From contig NC_132883.1 of NCBI RefSeq assembly GCF_030463535.1, positions 32,033,873 to 32,097,872 on the forward strand: a stretch of 64,000 nt of DNA. The letters are read 5' to 3'. The notes beneath the pieces were generated by a model. The model was not told the origin of the DNA, made no database searches, and saw nothing but the letters and a program-made list of their open reading frames with translations. Of this stretch, positions 27,813 to 64,000 are shown one piece after another (positions within the stretch are counted from its first letter, which is position 1; every line of letters begins with the position of its first letter). The translations under genes were made by a program, and so were the position numbers. The stretch is from Salminus brasiliensis (lineage: Eukaryota; Chordata; Actinopteri; Characiformes; Bryconidae).

Positions 27813-28787
27813 ATGCTGAGCCCTGGGCACAAGATAGGGATCTGGCTCATTACTGGTTTTCTTGCCATCCTTACTGTATTTTTCAATGTTTACATCTTAT
27901 TGGTGAATCTGCGGAACTGCAGAAAAAAACATTTACATCTGTGTCCAGGTGACACGATAATGACTGGAATATCTCTGGCTAGCATCGGTCATCAAATCCT
28001 CTCCTACTTCTGGATGACCATGATTGAGATAGATATACAATGTATGTATGACATGACGGAATCCATTCTGCTTGTGTTAGTTGTCTCTCTTAAGTTCTCA
28101 ATCATGTGGGCCACTGCATTCCTTACTTTCTTCTATAGCACCAAGCTTGTGATCAAACCTATTCACTGCTACACACGCATCCAGGAGGCTATCCTCAAGC
28201 ATGTTCTAACTGTGGTGATTGTTATTTTCTTTTGTGGCTTCACCAACTGTCTGCCACTGCTGAAGGTCCTGACATATCAAAACAGCAGCGCAGGAAGTAC
28301 AGACTGTGGCTCAATCACAGCAGAAGGGATTGTCGGCCTAGGTTACGTCATATATCTTGTAGTCATTGCAGACATTGTTCCAGGTATACTGATGATAAAA
28401 TGCAGTATCTCCATTTCATACCACTTGGCCATTCATCTTCGTCACATGAAAGAAAGCACCAACGGCACTCATGCTCCCAAACTGGGCACTCAGATGCGGG
28501 TCATCAGGATGAACCTTACCTTAGTGGCAGTTTTCCTCTGCTTTCTATTTGTGGATCTTTACACTCAATCCAGAGTAATGTTGCAAAGTGAGAACACCAT
28601 GGGTTTGACTATTCTTTTCTCCACAGTTTACACCACTGTCAGTGGATTTGTGCTTATCTATGGTAAAAAGAGCTTCTGGAAGGAGTTTATTCAGTGGTAT
28701 AGCCTCTTTTTGGAGAAGTACCCTTGTTTGAACTGGTTGAAAATACCAGAGAGTAAGAACACAAAGCACAGTGTTCACAAGCACTGA
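27813..28787 (+). CDS. Bitter taste receptor (T2R)-like GPCR, single exon, 324 aa
   Basis: Seven hydrophobic segments read in one uninterrupted exon. The TM3/loop block FYSTKLVIKPIHCYTR has the pattern of the T2R signature FYxLKIAxFSHPxFLWLK. TM2 carries a LASIGHQILSYFW-type stretch in the place of the T2R LAxSR region, and TM7 ends GFVLIYGKKSFWKEF, like the T2R LIxGNxKLK end. Two sequons (NSS, NGT) lie in loops. The start was chosen at MLSPGHKIG because T2Rs have very short extracellular N-termini; the frame stays open to 27735, so a longer start is possible. T2Rs couple to gustducin-type G proteins in taste cells. An olfactory V1R/ORA receptor is the main alternative, but the TM3 and TM7 motifs fit less well. 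Confidence 0.8.
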   Translation: MLSPGHKIGIWLITGFLAILTVFFNVYILLVNLRNCRKKHLHLCPGDTIMTGISLASIGHQILSYFWMTMIEIDIQCMYDMTESILLVLVVSLKFSIMWATAFLTFFYSTKLVIKPIHCYTRIQEAILKHVLTVVIVIFFCGFTNCLPLLKVLTYQNSSAGSTDCGSITAEGIVGLGYVIYLVVIADIVPGILMIKCSISISYHLAIHLRHMKESTNGTHAPKLGTQMRVIRMNLTLVAVFLCFLFVDLYTQSRVMLQSENTMGLTILFSTVYTTVSGFVLIYGKKSFWKEFIQWYSLFLEKYPCLNWLKIPESKNTKHSVHKH

Positions 28788-31133
28788 GTTTAAGGTATAT
28801 ATGCTGTCCAATAACCCCAAGATTTAAATTAACAAGTAACAATTTCTCTCCTTTTTTCTTGCTCTCTTATGTGTAAATTTGGGCACCCCAAGGTAGTAAA
28901 GATTATTGTTGCTTTTTTATTTTAAGTATATGTATACATCCTCTACAGAGAATGCACTTCTGTACATGCTAATGCACAATTACTGTGCAGTTGCTTAATG
29001 TAATGCATCATGAAACATATGAAAATGTAACATTAAATCTACCATAACCTTTTTATATAGCTATATATATTATATATATAGCTATATATATATATTTCTT
29101 TAGAAGCAGAATTACTAAATCTCCGGCCAAGAGGACGAAGCAAAGTTTCTAGCACATGCACTCCAATCTCGAACTGAACAAAGCAGCAAGAGCTCAACAA
29201 ACCAATTAATTACAACTTTTAGCTGAGTGCATCTATTTATTAGAATATCAGGTATACATTTTGTGTATAGAAATCTAACTTCATGCAGACGATCACTTAC
29301 AGTAAATTAATAAACCAGAACTTTACATCTGACAAATTAGACCTCATAATTTACAATCATGGTTAGATAATCTCTTGTCTTTAAAAGCCCTTGTTGTCTC
29401 TGAAATTACCTCAAGTAAAACACTATCTGTTCTCATAATTTTGTATCCATTAGAAAAATAGGTACATTGTTCAGACATACAATATGCAAAAGCACATCCA
29501 TAAATAACTGTGCCAAAAAATACCAATGTAGTTTTCAATGCCTTTAAAATATTTAATTGATCTGATCAAAACTACTCCATGGAACAAAAACAGCAAAAAA
29601 ACAAAAAAAAACAAAAAAAAAAAACAACCAAACCAAACCTTTGAGTGTAGTCCTAATTTCCATAGCTAATCCAGTGTGTTGCTCAATAATCAGATACTTG
29701 AACTGAGGTAATGAGGGAAGTTTGTTTTAGTGTTTAATGTCCAATGTTAAATGTACATAATTCTCAGGCTCAGAAAGAGAAGTAAACTTGGACTGTATTT
29801 TACCTCATGATGTTCTATCATGTATCATTTTTATCTTGCAGTCTTGCACTGCTATATAAGGCCACTACAATCAAAGGATGGACAGCTTCTTTTTAACTTG
29901 TGTACCACAAAATTTTAAGATATTGGAGCTGGAAGTCTGGAATTTCTTTTGCTCTATTGTGATTAATGAATTGTTACTTGTGCATGTAAATGTGAGACAA
30001 GGGAAGCAAAATGTCATTACGCCAAATGTCATAAAAATGGTAAAATGTCTGGTAATCCTCTTTTATATATGTGCAAAAGTTACCACCTCACATTAGGTGT
30101 TATTGTTACAGTAAATATGCCTTTGCATTTTATGAATCTGGCGCACGCAAGCTTTTTTTCAGGTACACCAGAAGCTAAGAGTGGCAGGAGGTCGGCTAAG
30201 ATCTGGAGGAGTAAAGACTTTCTTGGACTTTATGTTGTTATTTTTGGTCTGTCAATCTGTGAACTTATGTCATGTTTACAAGTGTACGACTCCTTTTAGT
30301 GCATATTTATTTTTTCAATTAGTCTTCATTGTTCCAGGCAATAAATTGGTGTATTTTTCTTTGGGCATTGTCTTTTTTGAAACATTAAAATATTTGTCTG
30401 GTTATGTTACAGTTACAAATGCACTTACCCAGTTACATTTGTCTTGGATGTCTTATATTAAAATTACAATTTTAATTAGGATTTGAGACATTTCAAAACA
30501 TGGTCCTGTTTTCATGTGCCAGTAGAGCTTTTAAATATATGTTAGCAAATTAATACATTATTCATAAGGCACTTCTTTTGGTAAATGCTAAGGCTGAATC
30601 TAAAACCTATTCTGGAGGAATTCATGACTGGAGTTCCTTGGTACTTATTTCTGACATCAACATTATAATCATCAGTACCCTCACATTTTATCACACAGAA
30701 CCTATTGTTTAAACTATTATAGAACGAGAATATCATTGCAAATGTCTTATACCCTAGCCACCCTTCCACTTGTAAAACAAGTGATTACACTTCAAACTGC
30801 ATTAATACAGAAGAATGTAATCAATTAATTAAATTTGATTTGTACCTAGCTACATCGGAAACACAGATACTACAACCCATATTGCATTTACATTAACCAG
30901 GATAACTGAAAGAACAAGTGAAAAAACAAAAAACAAATCAGAACAGCAGAAACTTAATTAGAAGATTAATTTTGGTACATAGGAATGTGTGTATATTTTT
31001 CAAAACAATTTAACACAAGGCCAGTGTCTCTCTCAAGTCTCTCTCTCTCCCTCACAAACAGACACACAGAGACAAAGCTTCTGCACTAGCCTTTTCACTG
31101 TACACTAGTGCTAAAGTAAATGCACTGGTCTTT
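28788..31133. other. Tail-to-tail intergenic region and probable dock5 3' UTR
   Basis: Convergent gene ends. It contains an AT palindromic stretch (29052-29095), an A-rich tract (29586-29630) and no recognisable exon. Several TTTATT (minus-strand AATAAA) sites, for example near 30305, could end dock5 transcripts, but none can be singled out. Confidence 0.4.
29052..29095. repeat. AT-rich palindromic tract
   Basis: TATAGCTATATATA occurs in both orientations around a TATTATA centre and could form a cruciform. Confidence 0.6.
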
Positions 31134-60035
<28,902 letters not shown>

Positions 60036-60039
60036 CTGG

Positions 60040-60460
60040 TAAGGAAATATATGTTGTGAGACAACATGCAGATGTTCATCCTAAATTTACAACAACAGGA
60101 AATACAGGACTGACATTAAGAGCTTTAGCCATCTGTCAGACTATTTTTTACCTGAAAAATATTTATTAATCTTGAAGGTACTGCTTAAACCACAGGGGTT
60201 ACAGAACTATTTAAAGAGAAACAATTTTAAAAGCAGTCATGTAAATTTGAATGTATAATTGAATGCATATATTTAGGTCACACAATATGCTTCCACCACC
60301 ACCAAGAATAATAATAATTATTAAAACAGCATCTAATTTGTCCAGTCCATTACAAAGCTCTCTCACCGGTCACATACATAAAATAAAATATATCTCATCA
60401 CACACACCCCTTGCAAACACACACTACACTTGTACTTAAGTTAAGTACAAGTTAATGTAA
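60040..60460. other. dock5 upstream intron, nothing recognised
   Basis: AT-rich intron directly 5' of the first visible dock5 exon. Confidence 0.4.
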
Positions 60461-60474
60461 GTATATATATATAT

Positions 60475-60553
<79 letters not shown>
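60461..60553. repeat. (TA)n(CA)n compound microsatellite
   Basis: Alternating TA then CA units that run straight into the left end of the Tc1 element. Confidence 0.9.
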
Positions 60554-61970
60554 GTGGGGGAAAAAAGTATTTAGTCAGTCACCAATTGTGCAAGTTCTCC
60601 CACTTAAAAAGATGAGAGAGGCCTGTAATTGACATCATAGGTAGACCTCAACTATGAGAGACAAAATGAGAAAATTTTTTTTTAGAAAATCACATAAGTA
60701 AGAAAATAAGTATTTGGTCAATAACAAAAGTTCATCTCAATACTTTGTTATATATCCTTTGTTTGCAATGACGAGGTCAAACGTTTTCTGTAAGTCTTCA
60801 CAAGGTTGGCACACACCGTTGCTGGTATGTTGGCACATTCCTCCATGCAGATCTCCTCTAGAGCAGTGATGTTTTGGGCCTGTCGGCGGGCAACATGGAC
60901 TTTCAACTCCCTCCAAAGGTTTTCTATGGGGATGAGATCTGGAGACTGGCTAGGCCACTCCAGGACCTTGAAATGCTTCTTACGAAGCCACTCCTTTGTT
61001 GCCCTGGCAGTGTGCTTGGGATCATTGTCATGCTGAAAGACCCAGCCACATTTCATCTTCAATGCCCTTGCTGATGTAAGGAGGTTTGCACTCAAAATCT
61101 CACAATACATGGCCCCATTCATTCTTTCATGTACACAGACCAGTCGTCCTAGTCCCTTTGCAGAGAAACAGCCCCAAAGCATGATGTTGCCACCCCCATG
61201 ATTCACAGTTGGTATGGTGTTCTTTGGATGCAACTCAGCATTCACTCTCCTCCAAACACAACGAGTTGTGCTTGTACCAAACAGTTCTACTTTGGTTTCA
61301 TCTGACCATAAGACATTCTCCCAATACTCTTCCGGAACATCCAAATGCTCTCTAGCAAACTTCAGATGCGCCCGGATATGTACTGGCTTAAGCAGGGGAA
61401 CACGTCTGGCACTGCAAGATCTGAGTCCCTTGCGGCAAAGTGTGTTACTGACGGTAGACTTTGTAACGTTGGTCCCAGCTTTCTTTTCTTTCACTAGGTC
61501 CCCCCGGGGGGTTCTGGGATTTTTGCTCACCGTTCTTGTGATCATTTTGACCCCACGGGCTGAGATCTTGCGTGGAGCCCCTGATCGAGGGAGATTAGCA
61601 GTGATTAGCTTCCCATTTTCTGATTATTGCTCCCACAGTAGATTTCTTCACACCAAACTGCTTGCCTACTGCAGATTCAGTCTTCCAAGCCTGGTGCAGG
61701 TCTACAATTTTGTTTCTGGTGTCCTTCGACAGCTCTTTGGTCTTCACCATAGTGGAGTTTGGAGTGTGACTGTTTGAGGTTGTGGGCAGGTGTCTTTTAT
61801 ACTGTTAACAAGTTCAAACAGGTGCCATTAATACAGGTACAGATTTTTTTTTCTCATTTTGTCTCTCATAGTTGAGGTCTACCTATGATGTCAATTACAG
61901 GCGTCTCTCATTTTTTTAAGTGGGAGAACTTGCACAATTGGTGACTGACTAAATACTTTTTTCCCCCCAC

Positions 61971-61972
<2 letters not shown>
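60552..61972 (-). mobile_element. Tc1/mariner element, family E, full length but inactive
   Basis: 1,421 bp. The left end CAGTGGGGGAAAAAAGTATT and the matching right end at 61972 share inverted repeats of over 100 bp (AAGATGAGAGAGGCCTGTAA, CATCATAGGTAGACCTCAAC). It is the same family as 911-2286. The flanks are (CA)n and (TG)n instead of a plain TA. Confidence 0.92.
60748..61750 (-). pseudogene. Frameshifted Tc1 transposase
   Basis: Starts [20 protein letters not shown] at 61750 and reads through a helix-turn-helix to about 61610, where a small deletion shifts the frame. From 61545 the core is open: [37 protein letters not shown] and [11 protein letters not shown], keeping D, D and E with the usual NPIE changed to IPIE. 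A last shift near 60770 replaces the conserved tail. Two lesions make it inactive, yet it is the least damaged member of this family here. Confidence 0.9.

Positions 61973-62044
<72 letters not shown>
61971..62044. repeat. (TG)n(TA)n compound microsatellite
   Basis: Mirror image, as an inverted repeat, of the compound microsatellite left of the Tc1 element. Confidence 0.92.
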
Positions 62045-62046
<2 letters not shown>

Positions 62047-62104
62047 CTGTACATATTTGTGCTAAATCTGTTTCTAAATAGGAGAAAGGGATCAGTTTCA
62101 TTAA

Positions 62105-63229
62105 TAAGTTTGACCTAACCTCACCCCTGTTCACCCTGCTGTTCACCCCACTGACTCATTTCGCAACACAGTTCTAACAGCATCATAAAGTTTGCAGATG
62201 ATACAACTGTGCTGGGTCTCATCAGCAAAGGCGACGAGTCAGCATACAGAGAGGAGGTGCAGCAGCTGACAGACTGGTGTACAGTCAACAACCTTCCCTT
62301 GAATGTAGAAAAGACCAAGGAAATGGTTGTTCACTTCAGGAAAACAAGACACGACCACTCTCCGCTTAGCATCAACGGCTCCTCTGTGGAGATCGTTAAG
62401 TGCACCAAGTTTCTTGGTGTCCACTTAGCGGAGAACCTCATCTGGTCCCTGAACACCAGCTCTACAGCCAAGAAAGCCCAGCAGCGTCTCTACTTCCTCC
62501 GGAAGCTGAGAAAGGCCCGTTTCCCTCCACCCATCCTCACCCTCTTCTATAGAGGGACCATAGAGAGCATCCTGAGCAGCTGCATCACTGCCTGGTTTGG
62601 GACCTGCACAGCCGCTGACCGCAAGACCCTCGTATTGTGAGGACGGCTGAGAGGATCATCAGAGTCTCTCTCCCCTCCGTCATGGACATTAACACTGCCC
62701 GCTGCATCCGCAAAGCAACCAGCATTGTGGATGACTCCACCCACCCTTCACCCAGAATGTTCTCCCTCCTGCCATCAGGAAGAAGGTACCGCAGCATCCG
62801 GTCCAACAATAGCTTCTTCCCCCAAGCCATCAGACTTCTCAACTCCAAAGACTGAACTGATGTTTTTTTTTTCCTCTTCCATGCACACACATCCTCTCTC
62901 TCCCTCTCCCTCTCCCTCTCCCTCCCTCTCCCTCTCCCTCTCCAACTATTTACCCCAGACAATATGGGAAGCATTTTGCACAAATAACTTTACTACCTCA
63001 CTGGACTCAATATTTATTGCACACTGCATAATTTGCACACTACCCCTAATTATTTATTATTCTCTGTCTGTACTGTGTTGTGTTGTCTGTCTGCACTTGT
63101 ATTGTGTTGCACTTGTGTTCTGTATGCACTGTGTCTATGTTGCACCATGGTCCTGGAGGAATGTTGTTTCGTTTCACTGTGTACTCTGTATATAGTTGAA
63201 ATGACAATAAAACCCACTTGATTTGACAT
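62105..63229 (+). mobile_element. LINE (L2/CR1-like), 5'-truncated
   Basis: The RT C-terminal half, starting at an SPLLFT-like stretch and SIIKFADDTTVLGLISKGDE, which contains the FADD catalytic box. It continues with NVEKTKEMVVHFRK, KCTKFLGVHL and AQQRLYFLRKLRKARFPPPI. A small deletion near 62635 shifts the frame, then RTAERIIRVSLPSV and FSLLPSGRRYRSIR follow. A (CTCCCT)n tract occupies 62890-62944. The 3' UTR ends GAAATGACAATAAAACCCAC, then CTTGATTTGAC. The 5' end, endonuclease and first RT half are absent, the usual result of incomplete target-primed reverse transcription. Confidence 0.88.
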
Positions 63230-64000
63230 GGTGTGTACTCATGATAGAAGTAAAGGGTGGTTCATGTGTTAGTGCTCTTGGAATCAAATCACATGTTAAA
63301 GGTTCCTTCACTCTTCTGTGTTTACAGGAAGAAGTCGCTGGTTATTTTTCCCAAACATGCATTTTTGTGTACCAAAACAGTAATTTGCACTGTGTCCTTT
63401 CAAACCGCGAATTCCACAAGAATGAATACAATTCTATAGCTCAGGTGATCACACCCATCAAGGAGACTGTTGGTGATCATTCCCAGGGTACAGCCCAGGG
63501 GCCAGTTTCCTAAAAAGTTCAGTTTGACAGTGTTTATTTAGTTACAACACCACAGTTATCTTTTGTTTTGTGTATCTCATATTTACCTTCTATATTAATC
63601 CCAAGTGTATGTACATCTATTGGCAGAAACCACAAGTTCACTGTCAGAGTTATATTGATGAATTACCTGTATAATATATAACTGATAGCACTATTTCTTC
63701 AGAAGAGATGCAGTTTCTGGTAAATTGACTGTTTTAAAAGGCATGACCCTATAACTTTCTTTCTGATGACACAACTATCAACTGTATTTAATAATCTTTA
63801 TGTAGGTCCAATCCATATTACCTGTATTAGTATCATAGTTCTAATCATAATGTAGCCAGATTGCAGAGGGAATTAATATTCTGGCATTTCTTTCCTGCCT
63901 GGTTGCAGTAGTTTTGTTTCCTTTTGGTACTATTGACACTCATCATAAATACACAGTATTGTAATTCTCCAGAACTGAGAGGGGCAGCATAATACATCTA
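63230..64000. other. No recognisable gene at right edge
   Basis: Probably more of the dock5 intron. Short frames (for example 63223-63513) have no family motif and no convincing splice sites on the minus strand. Confidence 0.4.

Noticed and set aside
28232-28591. 119-aa frame overlapping the T2R-like gene
   Set aside because: Alternative frame of the receptor. It has no hydrophobic segments or motifs of its own.
29878-30486. Overlapping plus-strand frames near 30 kb as a small gene
   Set aside because: Low-complexity hydrophobic translations of AT-rich DNA, with no motif or splice support.

Overview
This is a teleost-fish nuclear genomic window: spliced vertebrate genes with GT-AG introns, AT-rich intergenic DNA, long (TA)n tracts and a heavy load of Tc1-type transposons plus fish LINE, SINE and LTR remnants. 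Nothing bacterial, viral or plasmid-like was seen. The many full-length Tc1 copies and the repeat types would fit an otophysan such as a catfish, characin or electric eel, but the species is inference.

Layout. 1-20 kb is gene-poor: a tandem repeat, a dead Tc1, an LRRTM-like pseudogene next to a 44-bp-arm perfect palindrome, fossil Tc1/gypsy/LINE pieces, an intact-looking Tc1 nested in a LINE 3' region (9.3-10.9 kb), a miniature LTR element with an internal minisatellite (12.8-14.2 kb), a SINE, a second perfect palindrome (17.8 kb) and a foldback element between two minisatellite blocks (18.4-19.6 kb). 20.2-25.9 kb holds a complete seven-coding-exon CTX-family immunoglobulin adhesion receptor (365 aa, plus strand). 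27.8-28.8 kb holds a single-exon bitter-taste-receptor-like GPCR (plus strand). 31.1-60.0 kb is the 3' half of dock5 on the minus strand: 23 coding exons that join in frame into the last 886 residues, covering DHR2 and the proline-rich tail; the 5' exons lie beyond the right edge.

The dock5 introns have absorbed a solo LTR with a 5-bp target duplication, Tc1 copies at 36.2, 42.8, 44.1 and 50.2 kb, several fossils and two multi-part inverted repeats. The region upstream of the last visible dock5 exon holds another Tc1 (60.6-62.0 kb) and a 5'-truncated LINE (62.1-63.2 kb).

The three host genes have no evident shared pathway: cell adhesion, chemosensation, and Rac activation downstream of ELMO/CRK. 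The strongest second-look items are two Tc1 elements with uninterrupted 340-residue DD34E transposases and long near-identical terminal repeats, the perfect palindromes, the compound inverted repeat at 54.75-54.93 kb, and the symmetric microsatellites flanking Tc1 ends. No new molecular system could be supported; the novelty here is structural.
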